This document shows, in pieces, positions 1 through 8,286 of a stretch of DNA of 38,490 nucleotides. The position numbers and the translations under genes are program-made. Each line of letters starts with the position of its first letter. Within the stretch, counting starts at the first letter, position 1. This DNA comes from CAYVSF01 sp046482855. Its GTDB lineage: Bacteria > Bacteroidota > Bacteroidia > Bacteroidales > UBA12077. Location of the stretch: positions 1 through 38,490 of the forward strand of contig JAWOEH010000046.1 of assembly GCA_046482855.1 (NCBI GenBank), written 5' to 3'. The notes beneath the pieces were generated by a model that searched no databases, was not told where the DNA came from, and worked only from the letters and a program-made list of their open reading frames with translations.

Positions 1-53
1 GACGGACCCCCCCGGGCTCGAGCACGGCATCTCGTGTCAAAAACCGTAATTGA

Positions 54-197
54 TGGTCCACCAAAGCGGAATGCCTCCCCGAAGAGGTAGTCGAACACCT
101 CGACGGAACGATTGCAGAGGTCTCTGGCACGGACGGCCTCCGCCCCAACGTCCTCCTCACGGCCATCGGCATTTCCGTCACGCTCACCGAGCGGTGA
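54..197 (+). other. GC-rich coding-like fragment, foreign in composition
   Basis: An open frame runs from just after a TGA at 51-53 to a TGA at 195-197 and reads as an acidic peptide of about 47 residues (it includes PEEVVEHLDG and GISVTLTER). Codons are strongly C- or G-ending (GTC, CTC, GAC, ACG, ACC), quite unlike the AT-leaning codons of every other gene here. There is no convincing start codon, so if it is coding it is the 3' end of a gene that is frameshifted or begins elsewhere. I do not recognise the protein. The codon style recalls haloarchaea or high-GC bacteria, which is only an impression. Bases 11-22 (CCCGGGCTCGAG) join a SmaI and an XhoI site, as in some cloning polylinkers, though chance is possible. 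Confidence 0.3.
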
Positions 198-716
198 ATA
201 ATTAAAATAAATCGCACACTAAAGAGAGCAATTGATTTTCCTCACACCCCTGTCTGCACGTGAGGCTTGCAGGATATAGAAATATGGCTGCGGCAAACAG
301 CATTTGAAAAAAACGGGCCCTGTAAGGGCCGCAAGCGAAAGCACAGGGCAACGCCCTGTCAAACAACCCGCACAGCCCAATCGCTTCAACTACCGGCGTT
401 GCCAAATTTTAGCTGCTGCATGAAGCGAAATACAAAAAATGGGTTCTATGGAGGGCAGTAAAGACGAGATTAATCGCTCCTCGATTGTTATTTTTCACTA
501 AAAAGTACAGGAAACACAAACCGAATCATAGGTATAAAGTTTCGTCATCGGTAGTTATTGGCTAAGAGCAGAAATAAGAATTTACTAAATAAAACATGCT
601 TTTGTCATTAAATCCGTCTGGCAGGTTTCAGATTAAAAAACAAATGAAGAATCGTAGCAAAGCGCAGCTTAACGAAGTTTAATTCAAAAAGGGTGCAAAA
701 GAATAACCGTTTTTCG
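198..716. other. Gene-free left intergenic region
   Basis: This 519-base stretch separates the GC-rich left edge from the last gene of the leftward gene run. The two short open frames in it (about 202-405 minus and 267-461 plus) cross the hairpins at 315-359 and have no recognisable content, so I do not call them genes. From about 440 to 716 the DNA is AT-rich with no strong terminator or promoter that I can see. Apart from the paired hairpins, nothing here is supported. Confidence 0.6.
315..360. repeat. REP-like pair of hairpins
   Basis: Two compact GC-rich palindromes stand side by side in AT-rich DNA. GGCCCT (316-321) pairs with AGGGCC (325-330) around a GTA loop, and ACAGGGC (343-349) pairs with GCCCTGT (353-359) around an AAC loop. 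The linker contains GCGAAAGC, which could form a GNRA-type mini-loop. From memory, similar double palindromes reading 'agggcgttgccct ... gcgccc...' on the other strand are scattered between genes in many Bacteroidota genomes. I see only one copy in this window, so the repeat status is inference. Confidence 0.5.
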
Positions 717-2093
717 CTATTGCGCAAAGAAAAATTCGTTCAGCTCATAAATATCCTGGGCGGTTAAATCCGATTCGAAATCGAAGAAATGGTTAATCGC
801 ATCCAGCAACTCCTGATAGGAAATCGTTCCATCACTATCGGTATCCAAGGATTTAAACTTCTCCGGAATCTCCGTTACCGAACCTTGGGTATACATATTC
901 GTTCCATGGCTCAGAGGTATCATATAGGCTTCGGAACGATTCACAGCAGTAAGATCATAGGGAAGTTCATCAACCACCTCTTCGGCAGTCATGCTTCTAC
1001 CCTTATCGTCTACAATACTGCCCGGGAATGTACTGGGCTCTTCGTCCAGATAATCGGGTACGCCATCGTTATCTTTATCCAGAGGGCAACCGGAATCGCT
1101 TACTGCAACCCCTGAAGGAGTATTGGGACAATCGTCATACAAATCCAACACCCCGTCGTTGTCAGTATCGGCAATCAAATCGTAACTAAACTCTCCGGAA
1201 ATATCGGCAAAGTACTTCTCCATAATAATGGTTTCATCATCCGAGAAAAGATCCAGGTTCAGGGTAATATAGGTCAACGAAAACATATCGTTCATATTAT
1301 CACCGATACGTTCGGAGGTATTCTCCTTGCTAATATTGTCAATATCGTCGGTAAAAGTATAGTGCAGAGAGGTTCCCAGGCGAAAGGTCACCCGATCATT
1401 CATGGGAAAGTCGAGACCTGCATCTACAACTACTCCCATGCTATTTTTGTTGTATTTCCCCCGGCCATAAAGATCCATGTCGCGAAGATCGGTCTCATAT
1501 TCGTAATCTCGTTCAATGATGGTACCGCTTTGCGTTCGAATGGTTCCATCGGGGTGATAAAAATAATCCTCACCGGTACCATCAAGGCGCAAATCCGTTT
1601 TCGAGTTAAAAGAGAAGTATTCACCGCCTAACGAAATAAAGGGGCGTACCTTGTCATCACCTTTAATCCAGTGACCAAAATTGTATTCAAAACTGACACC
1701 CACATCAAAAATGGTACTCTGAAAATTGGTATTTGAGTGAGCCAGCGAAATTCCGGGTTCCAAGGGCTTATAGTTTCGTTCCACACCCGTAAGCGTGCCT
1801 ACGATAATAAATATATTTCCCCGGAAGTAATGCATCTTATCGATATACTGATAGATATTAAGGCGTATCGAAGGCTTTCCACGAAGTAAATTCTTGGTAT
1901 CGTTATCCAGCTCACCAAAGTAAGTGGCAATACCCGGCCCGATACCCAGCACAGGCATATAAACAGGATTGGGTACTTCTACCTCTTCAAAAAGGAGAGC
2001 TTCATAGCCTCCCTGGGCATTTACACGTGATGCTGAAAGAACAAACAGTACCATGGCAAGGAGAGTAAAACAAAGTGTAGAGCGAAATCTCAT
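717..2093 (-). CDS. Outer-membrane beta-barrel protein with thrombospondin-3 and EF-hand calcium motifs
   Basis: A 458-residue exported protein, function unknown. Residues 1-27 form a signal peptide ending VNAQG. About 40-290 alternates short hydrophobic/aromatic strands with polar turns, as in a PorT-like barrel. A thrombospondin type 3 style tract follows (DTDNDGVLD near 309 and DKDNDGVPD near 339, around a CPNTPSG turn), then a canonical EF-hand loop at 417-428 (D417, D419, D421, G422, I424, E428). The calcium motifs are seen; calcium binding and outer-membrane location are inferred. There is no OmpA peptidoglycan domain at the C-terminus, where such TSP3 barrels often have one. The ATG at 2093 shares a base with the upstream stop (TAATG), which favours this start over one four codons earlier and implies translational coupling. 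Confidence 0.8.
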   Translation of the reverse strand: MRFRSTLCFTLLAMVLFVLSASRVNAQGGYEALLFEEVEVPNPVYMPVLGIGPGIATYFGELDNDTKNLLRGKPSIRLNIYQYIDKMHYFRGNIFIIVGTLTGVERNYKPLEPGISLAHSNTNFQSTIFDVGVSFEYNFGHWIKGDDKVRPFISLGGEYFSFNSKTDLRLDGTGEDYFYHPDGTIRTQSGTIIERDYEYETDLRDMDLYGRGKYNKNSMGVVVDAGLDFPMNDRVTFRLGTSLHYTFTDDIDNISKENTSERIGDNMNDMFSLTYITLNLDLFSDDETIIMEKYFADISGEFSYDLIADTDNDGVLDLYDDCPNTPSGVAVSDSGCPLDKDNDGVPDYLDEEPSTFPGSIVDDKGRSMTAEEVVDELPYDLTAVNRSEAYMIPLSHGTNMYTQGSVTEIPEKFKSLDTDSDGTISYQELLDAINHFFDFESDLTAQDIYELNEFFFAQ

Positions 2094-3430
2094 TAGCGAT
2101 ACCATTTATGATTTGTTATCATCAAAGCTTCCTGCACAGTTATTCGCTGTCCGTCATTGTAGGCCGAAACAAAGGCGTCGTTAATGGTAGTCGTATTCCA
2201 TATATGTACACGGTAATCGCGTGCGGATTTATAGATATCAAACGAACCTACCGAATACTTCCGCCACCCTTCATGAAACTCTGTGCGTACTTCTTTATCC
2301 AGGTTGTATTTACGAAAATAACGTTCAATATTAATGGGCCGATGTCCGGCGGCAATTTGCACACGGTAATAAATCCCATTCTGTGGTTCCAACACCTGGT
2401 TGGTGCCTTCCACTTCCTGTGCCAGCATACGTTTGGCCTTTTCGGCAATTTCAATTTTCACCTTACCACCCGAAGATGGCGGGGTGTACGAATCTTCGAA
2501 TGAAACTTCCGAAATCAAGGGCTTGGGTGTACTCAGCAGACTGGCCACCTGATTGTCGCCAATATCTTCCAGGTTCACATCCTCCTGTTCAATAGTAATA
2601 CTTTGGGTAGAGCGATTTACAATATACGAGAACTGGCCATTGAGCTCTGGCTTTTGTGTTTCGGCTGTTTCCGGAACAAGTTTATAGCTAACAGTAAAAT
2701 AGGGTTCAGCAGGCAAATTCATCCACAGGAACTTTACCGTATTATCTTTAAAACTAAAAATGGCCTCCTTAGTATCTATCTCTTTGGCAACATATCCCTG
2801 AGGCACAGCCTCCTCAATCTTGGCAAATTTCTCTTTATCTCCTTTAAACACCAGCAAGTTCACGCGGTAAGCTTCCTCGTCGGCAACTTTATAGGGCACC
2901 TGTCGCAAACAGCGCACTTGAGCCGAGGCCATAGCGGGCGCCGGACGTTCAAGGTTACGAAAATCAGCAATATCAACAATCAGTTCCGGAGCTACATTAG
3001 CCGATGGCGTAATGGTGATATTCTGAGGAGCCAGTTCCTTATGCATACGCTTATTATCAGCAATATAGGAAAACTTCCCTCCCAGGTCGAATTGCCCTTT
3101 CAGGCGTTCATCAACTTTAAGTTTATAGGTTATGGCAAAAGAATTTTCATCCGGTAAGCGCAGCCACAAAAACGTGAGCTTCTGATCTTCAAAGCTAAAG
3201 TCAGCATTTTGCGGATCGACAGCTTCGGGAGTAAGTCCCGGAGGAAGTTCTTGTTGAAAGCGGGCAAAACTGGAAAGATCCTCTTTCTCCAGTTTAATTT
3301 CCACCATCAGCTCCTGGCCGGCTTCAATCTGCGTAGCTGCATCCATCGATAGATTGACGTTTCCTGCAAAAAGAGCACTCAATACCAGCAGCACCAGAAA
3401 ATTGAATACGAGCATTAACTGCTTGAACAT
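2093..3430 (-). CDS. Exported protein with duplicated domain and C-terminal SPOR-like domain
   Basis: A 445-residue protein I do not recognise by name. An N-terminal hydrophobic segment (about 1-24) is a signal peptide. Residues 42-143 and 188-285 are a tandem duplication. Both copies run through F-A-x-I/F, a P-x-G-x turn, F-S-F-x-D/E-x-x-x-x-F-L-W and Y-K-L, then G-x-F-S-Y-I. A linker follows, then a C-terminal region (about 354-410) beginning YYRVQIAAG with a later KYSVGSF, which resembles SPOR-type peptidoglycan-binding domains of Bacteroidota. Likely periplasmic or envelope-bound. It is coupled by TAATG to the calcium-motif barrel gene downstream, so the two probably work together. The function of the repeated domain is unknown; its beta-rich pattern resembles adhesive or immunoglobulin-like modules, a weak inference. 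Confidence 0.8.
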   Translation of the reverse strand: MFKQLMLVFNFLVLLVLSALFAGNVNLSMDAATQIEAGQELMVEIKLEKEDLSSFARFQQELPPGLTPEAVDPQNADFSFEDQKLTFLWLRLPDENSFAITYKLKVDERLKGQFDLGGKFSYIADNKRMHKELAPQNITITPSANVAPELIVDIADFRNLERPAPAMASAQVRCLRQVPYKVADEEAYRVNLLVFKGDKEKFAKIEEAVPQGYVAKEIDTKEAIFSFKDNTVKFLWMNLPAEPYFTVSYKLVPETAETQKPELNGQFSYIVNRSTQSITIEQEDVNLEDIGDNQVASLLSTPKPLISEVSFEDSYTPPSSGGKVKIEIAEKAKRMLAQEVEGTNQVLEPQNGIYYRVQIAAGHRPINIERYFRKYNLDKEVRTEFHEGWRKYSVGSFDIYKSARDYRVHIWNTTTINDAFVSAYNDGQRITVQEALMITNHKWYR

Positions 3431-3565
3431 AGCCTTTGTTTTTCAGCGTTACCGTTTAAAAATACGCAAATTGGGAAAGATTCACAAATATCACAAAAAA
3501 GTTATTAACAAATCGAGCCTTAAACACCCAAATTGTTAATAACTTTTGTCTGTAACGTCATTTTT

Positions 3566-4276
3566 TTAAAAATTAGGACTTAACAGGTAGTTGGCATAAA
3601 AATCATTTATTACCGCTACTGCCTCTTCGGCAGTATCCACTAACTGGATCAAATCCAGATCTTCCTCCTTAATATTATTTTCTCTTTCGAGCATGGTATT
3701 CTTTACCCAATCCAGCAGTCCCGACCAATATTCAGTGCCTACCAAAACAATGGGAAACTTCCCGATTTTATCAGTTTGAATCAGCGTTATGGCTTCAAAC
3801 AGCTCATCAAGGGTGCCAAACCCACCGGGTAAAACAATAAACCCTTGGGCATACTTCACAAACATAACCTTACGAACGAAAAAATGGTCGAAATTAATGA
3901 GCTTATCAGGGTCAACAAACAGGTTCCCTGACTGCTCAAAGGGTAAATCAATATTTAATCCTACTGATTTTCCCCGGCCTTTTTTGGCGCCCATATTTCC
4001 GGCTTCCATAATTCCCGGGCCGCCGCCTGTAATCACACCATAACCATGCTGCGTAAGCTTAAAGGCAATATCTTCGGCCAATTTAAAATAGGGATTATCG
4101 GGCTTTGTACGTGCCGAACCAAAAATCGATACACATGGGCCAATTCGTGACATCTTCTCATAGCCCTCAACAAATTCGGAGATTACCTTAAAAATCGACC
4201 ATGAGTCGGAGGTTTGAATTTCATTCCAATCGCGATTTTGAAAAGCCGACTTTATCTTATCATCATTTTCACTCAT
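3566..4276 (-). CDS. LOG-family protein (TIGR00730), probable nucleoside 5'-monophosphate phosphoribohydrolase
   Basis: A 236-residue cytosolic Rossmann-like protein. The two family signatures are present: GGGPGIMEA at 84-92 and PGGFGTLDE at 150-158, with the conserved R135-K136 between them. Plant LOG and bacterial relatives cleave ribose 5-phosphate from cytokinin-type or other nucleoside monophosphates. The true bacterial substrate is often unknown, so the call is to family only. The N-terminal extension of about 45 residues is common in the longer bacterial branch. It lies 37 bases after uvrA and is probably its distal operon partner. Confidence 0.9.
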   Translation of the reverse strand: MSENDDKIKSAFQNRDWNEIQTSDSWSIFKVISEFVEGYEKMSRIGPCVSIFGSARTKPDNPYFKLAEDIAFKLTQHGYGVITGGGPGIMEAGNMGAKKGRGKSVGLNIDLPFEQSGNLFVDPDKLINFDHFFVRKVMFVKYAQGFIVLPGGFGTLDELFEAITLIQTDKIGKFPIVLVGTEYWSGLLDWVKNTMLERENNIKEEDLDLIQLVDTAEEAVAVINDFYANYLLSPNF

Positions 4277-4313
4277 CTTTCATTCTAAAAATTGGTTCCT
4301 ACAACGAAGATAG

Positions 4314-7190
4314 TTATTTTTCTTCACGATGGGCTTTAAGCTCGTGTTTTAAGTACTGCGCTGTATAACTTTCCTCATACGTAAGCAGTTCTTCAGGGGT
4401 GCCTGCAAAAAGAATTTCGCCGCCTTCCTGGCCCCCCTCTTTGCCAATGTCGATAATATGATCAGCCACTTTAATCACATCCAGGTTATGCTCAATGACA
4501 ATAACCGTATTTCCTTTATCTACCAACGAATTGAGCACGCCCAACAACACATGAATATCCTCAAAGTGCAGGCCTGTTGTGGGTTCATCGAGGATGTAAA
4601 GCGTTTTCCCTGTATTTTTCCGCGCCAGCTCGGAGGCCAGCTTCACCCGTTGCGACTCACCGCCTGAGAGGGTCGTACTGGGTTGCCCCACCTTCACGTA
4701 CCCCAAACCTACCTGTTGCAGCATCTGCATCTTTTGGTTGATGGCCGGAATGTGCACAAAAAATGAAACGGCCTGATTGATGGTCATTTCCAGTACATCA
4801 TTAATCGTTTTCCCCTTATAGGTTACCTCCAGAGTTTCACGATTGTATCGTTTGCCACGGCAATCCTTACACTGCACATATACATCGGGCAAAAAATTCA
4901 TCTCAATGGTCTGCACACCTGCGCCTTTACAGGTCTCACAGCGCCCGCCTTTCACATTAAAGGAGAAACGGCCGGCTTTGTAGCCTCGTATTTTGGCCTC
5001 GGGTGTCTGTTCAAAAAGCTTGCGAATATCAGAAAACACGCCTGTGTAGGTCGCCGGATTCGATCGGGGTGTGCGCCCCAGCGGTGCCTGATTGACCTCA
5101 ATTACCTTATCGATAAGATCAATACCTTCGATGGTTTTATAAGGCAAAGGCGCCTGATTCGACTTATAGAAATGACGGCTTAAAATAGGATGCAAAGTAG
5201 CATTAACCAGAGACGACTTCCCACTTCCCGAAACGCCTGTTACACATACAAATTTCCCCAGAGGAACAGCCAAATCCACATGTTTCAGATTGTGCCCGTA
5301 AGCTCCTTTTAATACAAGTTGCTCTCCATTGCCCTCACGTCGGGTGGCAGGAACGGCAATGCTTTTCTCTTCGCGCAGGTACTTAGCCGTAAGGGTATCA
5401 CGCTTAAGAATATCAGCCGGCGTGCCAATAGCTGACACTTCGCCTCCATGCCGACCGGCAGAGGGGCCCATATCCACAATGTAATCGGCCTGAAGCATCA
5501 TATCCTTGTCATGCTCCACCACAATCACCGAATTCCCTGCATCACGCAATTGCTTAAGGGAGGCAATCAATTTGTTATTATCCCGTTGATGTAGGCCAAT
5601 GCTGGGCTCATCAAGTATATAAAGTACATTTACCAATTTGCTGCCCACCTGTGTTGCCAGGCGTATACGCTGGCTCTCGCCGCCCGACAAACTCCGTGAA
5701 GTCCGATTTAGCGTCAGGTAGTCGAGGCCTACATCCAGCAAAAAAGTTAACCGCTCGCGTATCTCCTTCACAATTTCATGTCCGATACGCTGTTGCCGAT
5801 GGGACATACGGCTCTCAATATCCCGAAACCACTCCCGCAATGCCTTTATATCCTTTTCGGCAAGATCGGCAATGGTCTTTCCATCAATCTTAAAGTGCAA
5901 AGATTCCTTTTTAAGCCTTCCTCCTTGGCATTCGGGACATTTAATATGATGAATATAATGGTGCGCCCAATGCTTATTCTTCTTTCCCTCGCTTTCGCGA
6001 ATCTGGTTAGCCAGAAAATTCACAATCCCATCAAAGCTCAAGACGTAATTCGAGGAGTCGCCAAGGGGTGTATTTACCAGCTTAAAGCTCTCTGGCGAAC
6101 CGTACAAAATTGTTTGTAATGCTTGCTCAGGAATCTCTTTTATGGGCGTATCCAGTGTAAACTTATACTTATGCGCAATGGCCTCCAATTGCCAAAATAT
6201 CAACACATTCTTATATTTCCCCAACGGGGCGAGTCCGCCCTTTCGAATGCTCAATGCCTCATCCGGAATAATCTTCTTGGCATCCACCTCCTGTACAGAA
6301 CCCAGGCCATTACACCGTGGACAGGCACCCTGAGGCGAATTAAAAGAAAAAGTATGCGGGGCCGGTTCATTGTAGGCGATGCCTGTGGTAGGACACATAA
6401 GCTTTCGGCTGTAATAACGTACAGCTTCCGTATCGTAATCCAATAGCATAGAAACCCCCTTGCCTTGTTGCATAGCAGTTGAAAGGCTGCGCTGTAAACG
6501 CTCTTTATCTTTGGCATTTACCTTCAACTTATCCACCACCACTTCGATATAATGAGTCTTGTAGCGGTCCAGTTTCATCCCATAGGTAATTTCACGAATT
6601 TCGCCATTCACCCGTACATGAAGGAAGCCTTTCTTGCGAATCTGCTCGAAGAGTTCCTTATAATGTCCCTTTCGCCCTTTAACAAGAGGAGCCAATAACC
6701 ACACTTTCTTCCCCTCATACTGCGACAATATCAGATGAATGATCTGCTCGTCGGTATAGCGCACCATCTTTTCGCCGGTTTCATAGGAATAGGCATCGGC
6801 TGCACGTGCATATAGCAAGCGCAGAAAATCATATACTTCCGTTACCGTTCCTACAGTGGAACGGGGATTTTTATTGGTCGTCTTCTGCTCAATTGAAATT
6901 ACCGGACTCAACCCACTGATCTTATCCACATCAGGGCGCTCCATATTTCCAATAAACTGTCGGGCATAAGCCGACATGGTTTCGATATACCTGCGTTGTC
7001 CCTCGGCATAAATCGTATCAAAAGCCAGCGAAGATTTTCCGCTTCCGCTTAATCCGGTTATTACCGTCAATTTATCGCGAGGAATAGCTACATCGATATT
7101 TTTCAGGTTATGAACACGCGCACCCAAAACCTGCACTTGCGCGCCTTGATTATGCGACGGTTCGTGTTCCTGCTTCTTTTTTGTACTCAT
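4314..7190 (-). CDS. uvrA: Excinuclease ABC subunit A
   Basis: UvrA, the damage-recognition ATPase of nucleotide excision repair, which acts as a dimer and loads UvrB. At 958 residues it is close to the usual 940-960. Two ABC modules are visible: Walker A GLSGSGKS at 46-53 with signature LSGGES at 501-506, and Walker A GVSGSGKS at 652-659 with a second LSGGES near the C-terminus. The C-terminal zinc module is complete (C751, C754, C774, C777). The insertion-domain pair CPEC is at 418-421. The first zinc module has C266, C290 and C293 but T269 where E. coli has its second cysteine. The gene starts 6 bases after the lytic transglycosylase gene, indicating co-transcription. Confidence 0.98.
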   Translation of the reverse strand: MSTKKKQEHEPSHNQGAQVQVLGARVHNLKNIDVAIPRDKLTVITGLSGSGKSSLAFDTIYAEGQRRYIETMSAYARQFIGNMERPDVDKISGLSPVISIEQKTTNKNPRSTVGTVTEVYDFLRLLYARAADAYSYETGEKMVRYTDEQIIHLILSQYEGKKVWLLAPLVKGRKGHYKELFEQIRKKGFLHVRVNGEIREITYGMKLDRYKTHYIEVVVDKLKVNAKDKERLQRSLSTAMQQGKGVSMLLDYDTEAVRYYSRKLMCPTTGIAYNEPAPHTFSFNSPQGACPRCNGLGSVQEVDAKKIIPDEALSIRKGGLAPLGKYKNVLIFWQLEAIAHKYKFTLDTPIKEIPEQALQTILYGSPESFKLVNTPLGDSSNYVLSFDGIVNFLANQIRESEGKKNKHWAHHYIHHIKCPECQGGRLKKESLHFKIDGKTIADLAEKDIKALREWFRDIESRMSHRQQRIGHEIVKEIRERLTFLLDVGLDYLTLNRTSRSLSGGESQRIRLATQVGSKLVNVLYILDEPSIGLHQRDNNKLIASLKQLRDAGNSVIVVEHDKDMMLQADYIVDMGPSAGRHGGEVSAIGTPADILKRDTLTAKYLREEKSIAVPATRREGNGEQLVLKGAYGHNLKHVDLAVPLGKFVCVTGVSGSGKSSLVNATLHPILSRHFYKSNQAPLPYKTIEGIDLIDKVIEVNQAPLGRTPRSNPATYTGVFSDIRKLFEQTPEAKIRGYKAGRFSFNVKGGRCETCKGAGVQTIEMNFLPDVYVQCKDCRGKRYNRETLEVTYKGKTINDVLEMTINQAVSFFVHIPAINQKMQMLQQVGLGYVKVGQPSTTLSGGESQRVKLASELARKNTGKTLYILDEPTTGLHFEDIHVLLGVLNSLVDKGNTVIVIEHNLDVIKVADHIIDIGKEGGQEGGEILFAGTPEELLTYEESYTAQYLKHELKAHREEK

Positions 7191-7196
7191 TTTGTA

Positions 7197-8210
7197 TTAT
7201 CTCCTTAACAACGAAGTATCAGACAAATGATAGGAAAGAATTGTTTGATCGAGACGATACCCTTCTTTAGGAATTTCTATCTGATAACTTTTTCCATGCG
7301 GGTTCTTCAAAAAAGAATCGCGCAGCCATGGATTAAAATATTTCAATATCTTATAATTAATGCCAAACTCTTTGGCAAAATCGGCAAAACTTGTCACCGA
7401 AGTATCAACGCTTACCGTATAGGTAGGTATCGGATAATAAAGATCTGCTGGTCGCAGATGAAAACCGTATCGTTCGGGTTGTTGCAGAATAATCTTCAGG
7501 GCAATGGCCCGATAGAGATAACGTGAAGTCTCTTTATTCAAGAGTAAATCGTAATAAGTCCTCTCTTTCTGTCGATTTACCTGCCGGAGTAACCCGTTTC
7601 GTCCCATATTGTAGGAAGCAGCGGCCATGGTCCAGGAACCAAAAAGTTCGTGGGCATCATGAAAATAGGCACAGGCCGCTTTTGTGGACTTTTCAAAATG
7701 GTAGCGTTCATCCACTTCTTTGTCCACCTCCAACCCATAATCGCGGGCAGTACCTTTCAGAAGCTGCCAAATACCCACGGCACCTGCGGGCGAAACAGCA
7801 TTCGTCAGGTCGCTCTCCACCAATACCAGGTACTTGAAATCATCCGGAATACCTTGCTCCTTTAATATAGGCTCAATAAGTGGGAACCAACGATTGGCCC
7901 GCTTTATCAACAATAAGGTTTTGGATTGCCAATAGGTATTTATGAGCAACTCCTGATCGAGTCCCTCTTTCACATCAAAATACTCAACCGGCACACGCTC
8001 TTGGGCAAAATAGAGGGTATCAGGTAAGCTAAGCGAATAAATCGCATAGTCGCGACGAAAATTTCGTTCGTGGGTATCAACCACTTCTTTCTCTCCGGGT
8101 GTAAAATAACTAAACAATCCCCCTCCAATAATGAGTAGCAATAATACCAATCCCCCTCGTTGCCATTGCTTTGGGGCGCGTCCCCTTTTTCTATCTTCTA
8201 TTCTCAACAT
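7197..8210 (-). CDS. Membrane-anchored lytic transglycosylase (MltD/SLT type)
   Basis: A 337-residue murein hydrolase predicted to cleave the MurNAc-GlcNAc bond by the non-hydrolytic transglycosylase reaction. A single hydrophobic segment at 21-36 after a basic N-terminus anchors it in the inner membrane. The SLT domain spans about 110-245, with VESDLTNAVSPAGAVGIWQL at 131-150 giving catalytic Glu132, and AAASYNMGRNG at 196-206 as the AYNAG-like motif. Residues 265-315 look like a LysM-type module (DTSVTSFADFAKEFGINYK, then a YQIEIP strand). A consensus -7 box lies about 45 bases upstream, so this may be the first gene of a transglycosylase-uvrA-LOG transcript. Confidence 0.92.
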   Translation of the reverse strand: MLRIEDRKRGRAPKQWQRGGLVLLLLIIGGGLFSYFTPGEKEVVDTHERNFRRDYAIYSLSLPDTLYFAQERVPVEYFDVKEGLDQELLINTYWQSKTLLLIKRANRWFPLIEPILKEQGIPDDFKYLVLVESDLTNAVSPAGAVGIWQLLKGTARDYGLEVDKEVDERYHFEKSTKAACAYFHDAHELFGSWTMAAASYNMGRNGLLRQVNRQKERTYYDLLLNKETSRYLYRAIALKIILQQPERYGFHLRPADLYYPIPTYTVSVDTSVTSFADFAKEFGINYKILKYFNPWLRDSFLKNPHGKSYQIEIPKEGYRLDQTILSYHLSDTSLLRR

Positions 8211-8253
8211 CTCTCCCTTTTAGTAGCTATACAAAAATACGAATATAAGGTTG

Positions 8254-8261
8254 CAAAGATA
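8254..8261 (-). promoter_or_regulatory. Bacteroidota -7 promoter box (TATCTTTG)
   Basis: The minus strand reads TATCTTTG, an exact match to the TAnnTTTG -7 element of Bacteroidota primary sigma promoters. It lies 43 bases upstream of the lytic transglycosylase start, in the 76-base gap after the barrel gene. No clear -33 TTTG is found at the usual spacing, so the assignment rests on the -7 box alone. Confidence 0.5.
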
Positions 8262-8286
8262 GGGAATCTTATGACGAAAAGAAGTA

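Noticed and set aside
53..210. Plus-strand Arg/Pro/His-rich frame starting at the ATG at 53
   Set aside because: Its composition is an artefact of reading GC-rich DNA out of phase; the frame ending at 197 has the more natural codon pattern.
202..461. Short overlapping reading frames on both strands in the first intergenic region
   Set aside because: They run through the hairpin pair and show low-complexity Arg/Cys/Ala-rich or Lys/Arg-rich peptides with no domain, start signal or neighbour support.
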